A stretch of 21,410 nucleotides of DNA from UBA12078 sp964556955. GTDB lineage: Bacteria > Patescibacteriota > Dojkabacteria > SC72. The translations under genes and the position numbers were made by a program. The notes beneath the pieces were generated by a model. That model was not told the DNA's origin. It saw nothing but the letters and a program-made list of their open reading frames with translations, and searched no databases. Where the stretch lies: NCBI GenBank assembly GCA_964556955.1, contig CAZKXP010000008.1, positions 1 through 21,410 of the forward strand. The letters are read 5' to 3'. Every line of letters begins with the position of its first letter. The stretch's first letter is position 1. Of this stretch, positions 7,408 through 14,443 are shown piece after piece.

Positions 7408-8172
7408 TTAAAATTGGAACACTTTTATAATATACCAGAATATCTGCTCTCCGTATACCAAAGCTAATATATACGCTATAGCTAGAGATGGAACCATCGG
7501 AATCTTTGCTTTCTTAAGACTCACTTTTGAATAAATCATGTATATTGAAGCGTAGAGTAGGGCAAGCAAGATCGATAACCAAAAAAACACTACGGATTGT
7601 TGCCATGTCATCAATATTCCAAGTCCCAATATGATCAATATATCCCCTATACCAAAGGATTTTTTAACAAGATTGATTCCTAAGAAAAGCAAGGCAACCA
7701 GAAGAGGTACATAAATATTGGATAATTGAAAATCAAGAAGGAAAATGATCACACACGCAGCAAGGAATATGTGTGTTATGTTTTTGGGTACAGCCATCTC
7801 CTTTACATCAAAGTAGCAAAGTACGAAGAGGAATAGTGCTATAGCATAAACATATGGTGGGAGAGAGTAGGCGTATATCACAAGAAATGATAAGCCCAAG
7901 AGTAACTCTGAAATCGGATAGTATATATTAACACCACAGCCACAATACTTGCATTTGCCTCTATTAATAATAAATCCTAATACAGGTAGAAGGTCTATCC
8001 AAGAAAGAGTGTGTTTACATTTTTCGCAATGCGAATTGCGTGTAAATATCTCTGGATATTTAAACTTATTGTCTACTCGGTAGATTGTCGCATTTACAAA
8101 GCTTGCAAATACAGCACCCAGAATAAAAATAAAAACTAGCATAAAACAATATAACCCATTTCTCTCCTTCAC
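7408..8172 (-). CDS. pilD: Prepilin peptidase / N-methyltransferase PilD (A24 family)
   Basis: A polytopic membrane aspartic protease that cleaves prepilin leaders and methylates the new N-terminus. About 254 residues. The cytoplasmic domain-1 loop carries the two cysteine pairs (C49/C52 in HCEKC, C74/C77 in CKYC) that bind zinc in full-length PilD enzymes. Catalytic aspartates are D122 in 'DVKEMAVP' and D177 in the GIGD motif (174-177). About seven hydrophobic helices are visible. The annotated start is a GTG immediately next to an 18-bp palindrome, with no Shine-Dalgarno. The internal ATG at codon 11 (8142) starts 'MLVFIFILGAVFASFVNATIYR', like typical PilD N-termini, and is a serious alternative. 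It is followed closely by a pilin gene, its likely substrate. Confidence 0.95.
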   Translation of the reverse strand: MKERNGLYCFMLVFIFILGAVFASFVNATIYRVDNKFKYPEIFTRNSHCEKCKHTLSWIDLLPVLGFIINRGKCKYCGCGVNIYYPISELLLGLSFLVIYAYSLPPYVYAIALFLFVLCYFDVKEMAVPKNITHIFLAACVIIFLLDFQLSNIYVPLLVALLFLGINLVKKSFGIGDILIILGLGILMTWQQSVVFFWLSILLALLYASIYMIYSKVSLKKAKIPMVPSLAIAYILALVYGEQIFWYIIKVFQF

Positions 8173-8190
8173 GCCAGGCTATAGCCTGGC
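8173..8190. repeat. Perfect 18-bp palindrome, copy 1
   Basis: GCCAGGCTATAGCCTGGC, a perfect palindrome, directly abuts the GTG start of pilD. An identical copy is at 8355-8372. On the minus strand it would form a hairpin ending one base before the GTG, which could hide or expose the start. No T-run follows on either strand, so by itself it is not a canonical terminator. Confidence 0.9.
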
Positions 8191-8211
8191 CTTGTGACAG
8201 AGATCGTTCAT
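8179..8211 (-). other. Possible 10-codon leader peptide upstream of pilD (speculative)
   Basis: The minus strand reads ATG-AAC-GAT-CTC-TGT-CAC-AAG-GCC-AGG-CTA-TAG, encoding MNDLCHKARL, with AAGGAG (8222-8227) 10 nt upstream. The stop codon lies inside the palindrome at 8173-8190, next to the pilD GTG. Strong Shine-Dalgarno sequences are rare in this window, which is the only reason to list it. It may be chance. Confidence 0.2.
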
Positions 8212-8309
8212 AACCACAAAACTCCTTGCTATGTACCACCCCTTTGCGTATCGGATATTTAATAGATTATTCATTTTCGATAATCAGTTCGTTGATCTAG
8301 GAGAAAACA

Positions 8310-8342
8310 ATGGTAGTACAAGCAAGAATGTACATTAACTAG
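8310..8342 (+). other. Possible 10-codon micro-ORF with strong Shine-Dalgarno (speculative)
   Basis: On the plus strand AGGAG (8299-8303) lies 6 nt before ATG-GTA-GTA-CAA-GCA-AGA-ATG-TAC-ATT-AAC-TAG, encoding MVVQARMYIN. A short inverted repeat (GTACA at 8316-8320, TGTAC at 8329-8333) lies inside it. A terminator-like palindrome followed by TTTATTG begins 10 bp after the stop. The arrangement resembles a tiny transcription unit antisense to the pilD leader, but an ORF this short can occur by chance. Confidence 0.2.
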
Positions 8343-8352
8343 TTCTGAACTT

Positions 8353-8380
8353 AAGCCAGGCTATAGCCTGGCTTTATTGT
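8353..8380 (+). terminator. Palindrome copy 2 with following T-rich tract, terminator-like on the + strand
   Basis: The second copy of GCCAGGCTATAGCCTGGC (8355-8372) is extended by AA/TT to a perfect 22-bp palindrome (8353-8374). The plus strand then reads TTTATTGTTT. A GC-rich stem followed by a T-rich tract is the form of an intrinsic terminator for plus-strand transcription, although no plus-strand gene other than a 10-codon micro-ORF precedes it. A separate 14-bp palindrome, TTGTTTATAAACAA, follows at 8377-8390. Confidence 0.5.
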
Positions 8381-8389
8381 TTATAAACA

Positions 8390-8413
8390 AAAACCCCTCC
8401 GAGGAGGGGTTTT
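8390..8413 (-). terminator. Intrinsic terminator after the pilin gene
   Basis: A stem of CCCCTCC/GGAGGGG, flanked by AAAA on one side and TTTT on the other, lies 23 bp after the pilin stop. On the minus strand the stem is followed by TTTTTGTTT, so it ends transcription of the pilin gene. The flanking A/T runs make it potentially bidirectional. This is the only strong intrinsic terminator seen within the pilus locus. Confidence 0.88.
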
Positions 8414-8436
8414 GAAGGCTATAGAAAAGGGTACAC

Positions 8437-9003
8437 CTATTCCCAATCAGAACTTACCCAATCAGCTGCTGTAGCTCCACCAGCCAATGCATCAACGATT
8501 GTATATGCTCCAGTAACGGTCGAGTAGTCTATTGCTTTCTCTGTAATATCTGATCCTGTACCCGTACCAACTGTCAAGGCAGAGTCATTGAAACCATTTC
8601 CTGTACAGTAATAACCTCTGTTCTTCTCATCTTCGACACCTCCCAAAGAAACACAAACCAATGTAGATTGATCATTGTTCCCAACGACATAAACATAGGT
8701 AGCATCTGTACCACCATCAAAAGATCCCTGATCCAAGTAATTCCATAAAGGAGAAGCATCTGAAGTTCCAATCAAGGTTCCTGGTGTAAATGCAGGCGTA
8801 CCATTAGGGAATTCTCTATTATCAGTATAATATGCCTGCAAAGCTGTATATATCTGATCCGCAGCATTTTGATGTGCTACATCATTCGCTCTATTGATAG
8901 CAAACCTTCCAGCAGTAATACCAACAGCCATCAAGATAATAAGGATACCCATAACAATAAGCATTTCTACTAATGTAAATGCCTCATAGAGATTCTTTCT
9001 CAT
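8437..9003 (-). CDS. Type IV pilin, candidate major pilin
   Basis: With the ATG at 9003 the product has 188 residues and begins MRKNLYEA, with cleavage predicted before FTLVEMLIVMGILIILMAVG (Glu +5, Ala -1). The amphipathic helix continues 'AINRANDVAHQNAADQIYTAL', followed by a small globular domain with 'DGGTDATYVYV', 'VCVSLGGVEDE' and 'RGYYCTGNG'; the two Cys probably pair. A TTG at 9066 would extend it by 21 residues, but that TTG is the start of a -35-like TTGACA, so the shorter form is preferred. It has a candidate private promoter and a strong terminator, as expected for an abundant subunit. It follows pilC and is paralogous to the pilin at 6816-7397. Confidence 0.92.
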   Translation of the reverse strand: MRKNLYEAFTLVEMLIVMGILIILMAVGITAGRFAINRANDVAHQNAADQIYTALQAYYTDNREFPNGTPAFTPGTLIGTSDASPLWNYLDQGSFDGGTDATYVYVVGNNDQSTLVCVSLGGVEDEKNRGYYCTGNGFNDSALTVGTGTGSDITEKAIDYSTVTGAYTIVDALAGGATAADWVSSDWE

Positions 9004-9039
9004 GATTAGTTCAGACAGTTTTAATTTAACTAAGTAAAG

Positions 9040-9066
9040 ATTACATAACTTTAGAAACCTTGTCAA
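9040..9066 (-). promoter_or_regulatory. Candidate promoter of the pilin gene
   Basis: The minus strand reads TTGACA (9066-9061), 15 bp, then TGTAAT (9045-9040). The -35 is a full consensus match and the -10 matches 5 of 6; the 15-bp spacing is shorter than the ideal 17. Transcription would start about 30 nt before the preferred ATG at 9003. Together with the terminator after the gene, this would make the pilin a separately expressed unit within the pilus locus. Confidence 0.5.
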
Positions 9067-9077
9067 TGACCCTTTAT

Positions 9078-10289
9078 CTACCCAATAGCGGAAGACAGTT
9101 GGAACATTGGCATATATACACCTAAAGCTATAAATCCAATTGCAAGACCCATTATTATAAGGAAGACAGGCTCCAAAACAGAAGCCATATTGGTTGTAGA
9201 AACATCCACCTCCTCTTTGTAATATTGAGATACCTTCGTAAGAACTGCGTCTATCTCTCCCGTTTCCTCGCCAACTGCAATCATACTACTGACTAACAAT
9301 GGGAAATACTCACTTCTAGCAATTGGTAAAGCCAATGATCCTCCTTTTTCCACCTCATTCTTAGCCTCTATTATGGTATCTTTAAACATCGAATTACTCA
9401 AAGAAGCTCCAGTAAGTTCCAATGCTTTGATAATTGAAAGACCACTACCCAACAGTAGTGCCAAAATTCTCGTAAATTGAGCAAGTTGCATCTTAGATAC
9501 GATTGCACCAATAACAGGGATCTTTAAAACAATCTTATCAAAATTTCTCTTACCTTTCTCAGAATCTAAATATACTTTCCCACCAACTATTAGAATTGCC
9601 AATACTACTAATACTGCCCACCAATAATGTACAAAGAAATCACTCATACTCATGAGGATTTTTGTCACTGCAGGTAATTCCGCATCAAAATCGCTATAAA
9701 TTGTAGCCATCGAAGGTATGAGCACAATCATCATCAAAACTATGACCGCAATGATGACGACCAAGATTATGATAGGATAAATCATCGCTGATTTCAGTTT
9801 GTTTTTAAGACTATTTTTCTCCTCTAATTCAGTAGCCAATCTCTCCATGATGACCTCTAAGTTTCCACTTTCTTCTCCCGCCTGAATCAAGTTCAATGTA
9901 ACTTCATCAAACACCTCTTCTTCTGCTCTAAAAGAGTCAGATAACGATTTGCCCGACTGAACAGAAAGAAGTACTCCCTTTAGTACTTTTCTAAACATAG
10001 GATTTTCTGTCTGTTGAGTCATAACCTCCAATGCACGAGAGAGTGGTAGACCTGCACCAACCATCGTAGCCATTTGGCGCATATATACAACTTTCTCCTT
10101 CATTGGAACACCACCAATATTTATTTCCCCAAGCCTCTCTAAATCAATACCCGCAGCTTCTTTTACAGAAACAACTATCAAACCTCTATCATGCAAAATA
10201 TCTGCAACAGCATTGTAATCCTTGGCCTCTATATCACCCGTTAAAACCTTTCCTTGTGCATCTCTTGCCGAGTATTTAAATTTCTTCAT
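9078..10289 (-). CDS. pilC: Type IV pilus inner-membrane platform protein PilC (GspF family)
   Basis: A 403-residue polytopic protein of the normal PilC/GspF length. After an N-terminal segment 'MKKFKYSARDAQGKVLTGDI' come two homologous T2SSF domains (about 65-195 and 265-395). Each contains the helical pattern 'FTR-A-LL-SGLS' and 'A-GEESG/GEETG' (138-142, 340-344). Transmembrane helices are visible at about 168-192, 219-238 and 372-394. PilC is the platform that the PilB and PilT ATPases act on to add or remove pilins. Its start lies 1 bp from the pilT stop, so the two are almost certainly translated from one message. Confidence 0.96.
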   Translation of the reverse strand: MKKFKYSARDAQGKVLTGDIEAKDYNAVADILHDRGLIVVSVKEAAGIDLERLGEINIGGVPMKEKVVYMRQMATMVGAGLPLSRALEVMTQQTENPMFRKVLKGVLLSVQSGKSLSDSFRAEEEVFDEVTLNLIQAGEESGNLEVIMERLATELEEKNSLKNKLKSAMIYPIIILVVIIAVIVLMMIVLIPSMATIYSDFDAELPAVTKILMSMSDFFVHYWWAVLVVLAILIVGGKVYLDSEKGKRNFDKIVLKIPVIGAIVSKMQLAQFTRILALLLGSGLSIIKALELTGASLSNSMFKDTIIEAKNEVEKGGSLALPIARSEYFPLLVSSMIAVGEETGEIDAVLTKVSQYYKEEVDVSTTNMASVLEPVFLIIMGLAIGFIALGVYMPMFQLSSAIG

Positions 10290-10290
10290 A

Positions 10291-11766
10291 CTAACTCTTT
10301 AATAATCTTAAAACCTCTTCTGGGAACACCGCATATTCCTGTGCTCGCTGGACAGATACAACCCCTTCTCTTACCAGATTAACCAGAGACTTCTCCAATG
10401 ATATCATACCTATATCAGAGCTTGTTCTTATTACATTATCTATCTGATTTGTTTTACCTTCCCTGATTAGATTACCAACAGCCGAGTTTTTGAGCAATAT
10501 CTCCGATACCGCTCTTCTGCCACCCTTGTCCAGAGGGATAAGTCTCTGAGCAACAACTGCTTCCAATATATTCGCCAACTGCGCCCTGACCTGTGGTTGT
10601 TGATTCTCTGGGAATACATCAATAATACGATCTATTGTTTGGGATGCGCTATTTGTATGCAATGTAGCAAACACCAAATGACCCGTTTCTGCTAAGGTTA
10701 TGGTAGCCGAGATAGTTTCATAATCTCTCATCTCTCCAACAAGTAAAACATCCGGATCCTGTCTTAATGCACTTCGGAGAGCAATCTCCCAAGAGTGGGT
10801 GTCGTCGTTCATCTCTCTTTGATCGATCAATGATTTCTTCCCTTCAAATACATACTCGATTGGATCCTCTATTGTGACAATATGACAAAATCTAGATCTG
10901 TTGATATCCTCAAGCAAGCTTGCAAGAGTAGTACTTTTTCCATGCCCAGTAGGACCTGTTACCAAAACTAATCCTTGCTTTAATTTTGAGAACTGGTGAT
11001 ACAGTTGCGGTAACATAAGTTCTTCGATCGTTCTAATTCTCGAAGGAATCAATCTAAATGCAGCAGACAGATTTTTCATAGCATAGAATGCATTGATTCT
11101 GAATCTGGCGTTAACAGCCCCCTTGTATGTATATGCCAAATCTATTTCTCTATTAACCTCGAGAAGCTCTTTCTTTTCGTCATTTAAAACTCCAAATACT
11201 AATTCTTCTGCATCTTCCGGGCTTAGTATTCTATCTCCAACCTCCTCTAATTGTCCATCCACTCTAATCACAGGAGGGTATCCTGCGGTTATATGCAAAT
11301 CAGATGCATTACGGCTTACAGTAAGACCTAACAGATCTTCTATCCTATATTTTGCATCGTTAGTACCATTGATAGAGTAGTTTGGAAGACTATCCGTTAC
11401 ACTATCAATCAAGGTGTTACTCAAATCCTCATCTGGCTTTACCGGTGCTGCAAGATTGTCAGACTTGGGATCTCTTTCCATTGCCTTCGGTTTCTTAATC
11501 TCAGGCATTATATTTTCCAAATCATTTGATGCTGTAAATATTGGAGGAGCAGATGCTTCTTCAAAATTAGGAAGTGGGGTAGGCTGAGCGACATAGGAGT
11601 TAGATGAATCATTTGTGCTTGCCACGGGAGATGTATTCTGATTTATCTCATCTATCTTCTGCGCCAACTGTGCTATATCATCGTTGGGGACAGGAGGAGG
11701 CTGTGGCACAGATACATTGGAATATCCGAGTTTAGTATTGTTATCTTGGGCAGTGTTGTTATCCAT
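10291..11766 (-). CDS. pilT: Type IV pilus retraction ATPase PilT with N-terminal extension
   Basis: A 491-residue protein; typical PilT is about 350. Residues 1 to about 135 form a Pro/Asn/Ser-rich, disordered-looking extension (PQPPPVP at 21-27, AQPTPLP at 60-66). The PilT core follows: 'RIEDLLGLTVSRNASDLHI' (141-159), Walker A GPTGHGKST (271-279, K277), Asp box TIEDPIEY (298-305), Walker B LLVGEMRD (341-348) and His box TGHLVFATLHTN (361-372). 'AVGNLIREGK' (429-438) corresponds to the AIRNLIRE retraction motif. PilT is a hexameric motor that depolymerises pili through PilC. It lies 20 bp after pilB and 1 bp before pilC. Confidence 0.95.
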   Translation of the reverse strand: MDNNTAQDNNTKLGYSNVSVPQPPPVPNDDIAQLAQKIDEINQNTSPVASTNDSSNSYVAQPTPLPNFEEASAPPIFTASNDLENIMPEIKKPKAMERDPKSDNLAAPVKPDEDLSNTLIDSVTDSLPNYSINGTNDAKYRIEDLLGLTVSRNASDLHITAGYPPVIRVDGQLEEVGDRILSPEDAEELVFGVLNDEKKELLEVNREIDLAYTYKGAVNARFRINAFYAMKNLSAAFRLIPSRIRTIEELMLPQLYHQFSKLKQGLVLVTGPTGHGKSTTLASLLEDINRSRFCHIVTIEDPIEYVFEGKKSLIDQREMNDDTHSWEIALRSALRQDPDVLLVGEMRDYETISATITLAETGHLVFATLHTNSASQTIDRIIDVFPENQQPQVRAQLANILEAVVAQRLIPLDKGGRRAVSEILLKNSAVGNLIREGKTNQIDNVIRTSSDIGMISLEKSLVNLVREGVVSVQRAQEYAVFPEEVLRLLKS

Positions 11767-11786
11767 ACAATAGTTATATCAAAAAT

Positions 11787-13601
11787 TTACTCCTTTGACA
11801 CTCTCAAAACTTCTTCTATCGTGGTGATACCTTCGAGTGCTTTAAGGTAACCATCTTCGATCATTGTAAGCATCCCTTGCTCTTGGGCGACTTTCTCAAT
11901 ATCTTTGTCCGTAACACTTTGCATCATCATTCTACTGATCTTGTCATTAATATCCAATACTTCAAATATACCGATTCTGCCAGAATAGCCAGTTCCTCCA
12001 CATTTGTCGCATCCTTTGCCCTTGTAAAGATAGAGTACCGATTTACCGTCAGCCCCAACCTCTGGTGGCCTAAATACACTTGGTCTTTTTACAAAATTAT
12101 GTTCTATATTATCACTTGATGGCGTTAATCTTGAAAGATACTGCACAACATTAAAATTAGGGATACTACTCAATTCGTCCTCTATCTCCTTTAGAACTTC
12201 TGGCGAAGCCGGATACGCCTCGATACAATGTGGGCAAATTTTTCTAGGGAGTCTTTGTGCTGCTACTGTACGAATGGTAGAAGACAACAAGTATGGTTCT
12301 ATTCCCATATCCAAGAGTCTTGGGATAGCTGCAGCTGCACTGTTGGTGTGCAAAGTCGAAAGAACCAAATGACCTGTCAGAGATGCTTGAACCGCTAATT
12401 CTGCAGTCTCCTGATCTCTGATTTCTCCAACCATAACGATATCAGGGTCTTGTCTCAAAACAGATCTTAAACCGGTAGCGAATGTTAGTCCCGCGTCAGG
12501 ATTAATCTGAACTTGCGTCACACCAGGGACACGGATTTCAACAGGATTCTCTAAAGATATTATGTTTACTTTTGAGTCATTAACCTTAACAAGAGAACAG
12601 GCAAGTGTACGAGTTTTACCACTACCTGTAGGACCAGTTACCAATACAATACCATTAGTAACAGAAAGTCCATCCAAAAACAGTTTGTATGCATGCCCTC
12701 TAAGTCCCGTGGCTTCCAAGACAATACCCTGGGTATCAGATTCTAACAAACGCATAACAGCTTTTTCACCATATATGGTTGGCATCGTAGAAACACGAAT
12801 ATCTATCTTAACCCCGTTCACCTTTATTGGAAACCTACCATCTTGAGGTACTCTTTTTTCATCAATTTTCAAATTTGAAAGGATCTTAACACGAGACACT
12901 ATTGCAGGGTTGAGACTAGAAGGAAGGGCAAGACGCTCAGTCATAACACCATTGATCCTAAATCTCACACGCGTTTTCTTCTCCATGGGTTCAATATGGA
13001 TATCTGATGCTTTTGAGATAGCGGCATATTGCAAAATAGCATTGACGATCCTTGCGATAGGAGCACTTGCCAAATCGCCACTAGCCAAAATATTGGGATC
13101 CTCATTGATCTCGGTAACTGGCATCTCTACATCCTCTAAAGCCTCCGTCACTTCAGTACTCATTTTTTCTCCAACCCTTTGATCTAGGAGATATCCTATA
13201 CTATCCGGAGTAGTAATATATACCTGTATTCGTGTACCTGCTGGATATTTTCTCTGTAATGCCTGCGTTGCCTGTATATCAAATGGATCCTGCATAGCTA
13301 TATTTACGAAATCCTGGCCTCTTTCAAACGGAACTGCTCGATACTTTTGTAAAGCATCCATACTAACCTCTGCAATTACACTCTCCTGGATACTGATAGT
13401 TTTAAGATCAACGTATGGAATACCAAAAATCTCGGACTTGGCCTGAGCCATCTGTTCTTCGTTTGCAAGGTTCATCTCACGAATTATGGCTTCTTCGCTT
13501 TTTTGACTACGACTACGCTCAACAAGTACTTTCCTTGCATTATCCTCACTTATGATTCCCTTAGTTTGGAAATATTTTAGAAGCGAGCTTCCAGCTATCA
13601 T
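11787..13601 (-). CDS. pilB: Type IV pilus extension ATPase PilB (GspE family)
   Basis: A 604-residue hexameric ATPase that drives pilin polymerisation. An N-terminal MshEN-like domain (about 1-145) is followed by the GspE core, starting near 'ASDIHIEPMEKKTRVRFRI' (198-216). Walker A is GPTGSGKT (323-330, K329), Walker B is IVMVGEIRD (388-396) and the His box is TGHLVLSTLHTN (409-420). The zinc-binding cysteine pairs are CPHC (456-459) and CDKC (531-534), spaced by about 70 residues, wider than usual. The Asp box reads SLENPVE (349-355), with Asn352 where ED is usual, and Walker A is followed by Arg331 where Thr is common. It is the first gene of the minus-strand pilus locus, with a candidate promoter 30-60 bp upstream. 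Confidence 0.95.
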   Translation of the reverse strand: MIAGSSLLKYFQTKGIISEDNARKVLVERSRSQKSEEAIIREMNLANEEQMAQAKSEIFGIPYVDLKTISIQESVIAEVSMDALQKYRAVPFERGQDFVNIAMQDPFDIQATQALQRKYPAGTRIQVYITTPDSIGYLLDQRVGEKMSTEVTEALEDVEMPVTEINEDPNILASGDLASAPIARIVNAILQYAAISKASDIHIEPMEKKTRVRFRINGVMTERLALPSSLNPAIVSRVKILSNLKIDEKRVPQDGRFPIKVNGVKIDIRVSTMPTIYGEKAVMRLLESDTQGIVLEATGLRGHAYKLFLDGLSVTNGIVLVTGPTGSGKTRTLACSLVKVNDSKVNIISLENPVEIRVPGVTQVQINPDAGLTFATGLRSVLRQDPDIVMVGEIRDQETAELAVQASLTGHLVLSTLHTNSAAAAIPRLLDMGIEPYLLSSTIRTVAAQRLPRKICPHCIEAYPASPEVLKEIEDELSSIPNFNVVQYLSRLTPSSDNIEHNFVKRPSVFRPPEVGADGKSVLYLYKGKGCDKCGGTGYSGRIGIFEVLDINDKISRMMMQSVTDKDIEKVAQEQGMLTMIEDGYLKALEGITTIEEVLRVSKE

Positions 13602-13638
13602 ATTTGGGCAGTTGTATATGTTTATGTAATACCATTCC

Positions 13639-13667
13639 AGTTTATGATAATGCTATCAGTACGTCAA
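13639..13667 (-). promoter_or_regulatory. Candidate promoter for the pilB-pilT-pilC unit
   Basis: The minus strand reads TTGACG (13667-13662), 17 bp, then TAAACT (13644-13639). These match 5 of 6 and 4 of 6 of the -35/-10 consensus with ideal spacing. It lies in the 97-bp divergent gap between pilB and the delta'-like gene, about 30-60 bp upstream of the pilB ATG. A loose inverted repeat (CTATCA and TGATAG) also lies in this gap. Read by eye, not tested. Confidence 0.4.
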
Positions 13668-13698
13668 TGACTTGATAGTATGTATGATAGAATAGGGT

Positions 13699-14388
13699 AT
13701 GACATACCTACTGATCAGCAAGAGTACACAGTTACAAATAGAATACCTACAATCGTTCTTGTCACAAGTGCTAGGAAAAAAGATAACCGATATTCAACAA
13801 GCCCCAGATATACATATCTTAGACAGGAGAGAAGAGAACAGTATTGGTATTGAAGATGTAAAAGATTTTGTAAAAGAGATGATATATAAACCATTCGGAG
13901 GGGGGAAGCAAGTAGCAATAATATATCAGTCAGAGAAACTTACTTCTCAAGCGCAGAATTCTTTGCTAAAGACTCTTGAAGAGAGTAATGACGACACAAT
14001 ATATATATTATGTGTAGACAACGAGAAGAATGTTCTCTCTACAATATATTCGAGATCCAAGCCCATATATATAAAGCAAGAATTTTCACCTACTAAAGTA
14101 GAGAAGCCAGAAATTCTAGATAAAGATCTAGTAGAACAGTTTAACTATGTTGAATCAATATCTAAAGATAAGCAGGTATGCTTGGACTTCTTGGCTTCAT
14201 TTGAGGGGTATTTAAAAATAGAACTTGAAAAGGAAATAAAAAATGATAATATTAATAGCTCTAGGGCTATATCTGCACAACTAAAAGAGATACGAGACAC
14301 TAGAGAAAAGATAGATAGCAACTGTAATAGAAAGCTTGTCCTAGAGGCATTATTCATATCTCTAAGCGCTTCACATTTGCACAAATAA
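13699..14388 (+). CDS. holB: DNA polymerase III delta'-like clamp-loader subunit (HolB-like), reduced
   Basis: A 229-residue protein resembling the AAA+ portion of delta' (HolB) or gamma/tau. Diagnostic stretches are 'IGIEDVKDFVKEMIYKPFGGGKQVAIIYQSEKLTSQAQNSLLKTLEE', seen as IGIEDVKDF, KQVAIIYQSEKLT and NSLLKTLEE, and 'LSTIYSRSKPI', the counterpart of the SRC motif (SRS here). The N-terminus lacks the GxxGxGK Walker A loop, so the protein cannot hydrolyse ATP as such; bacterial delta' commonly acts as a non-hydrolysing stator. The product is shorter than typical HolB (about 300+), and the C-terminal third is unrecognised. It is divergent from pilB and 55 bp upstream of gyrB. The symbol is tentative. 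Confidence 0.8.
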   Translation: MTYLLISKSTQLQIEYLQSFLSQVLGKKITDIQQAPDIHILDRREENSIGIEDVKDFVKEMIYKPFGGGKQVAIIYQSEKLTSQAQNSLLKTLEESNDDTIYILCVDNEKNVLSTIYSRSKPIYIKQEFSPTKVEKPEILDKDLVEQFNYVESISKDKQVCLDFLASFEGYLKIELEKEIKNDNINSSRAISAQLKEIRDTREKIDSNCNRKLVLEALFISLSASHLHK

Positions 14389-14443
14389 AAGGTAAAATAT
14401 AGGGTATTTTGAACCAGAAAATTAAATTACAAATAGACGATTA

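Noticed and set aside
8191..8354. tRNA or riboswitch in the twin-palindrome gap
   Set aside because: No cloverleaf and no recognised riboswitch core could be found by eye; only short stems are visible.
8173..8372. MITE-type transposable element bounded by the palindromes
   Set aside because: No target-site duplication was seen and the flanks of the two copies differ; the palindromes are self-complementary, so they cannot be told apart as terminal inverted repeats.
9004..9066. Pilin start at the TTG at 9066
   Set aside because: It would give an atypically long leader and overlaps the -35-like TTGACA; the ATG at 9003 gives a normal short basic prepilin leader.
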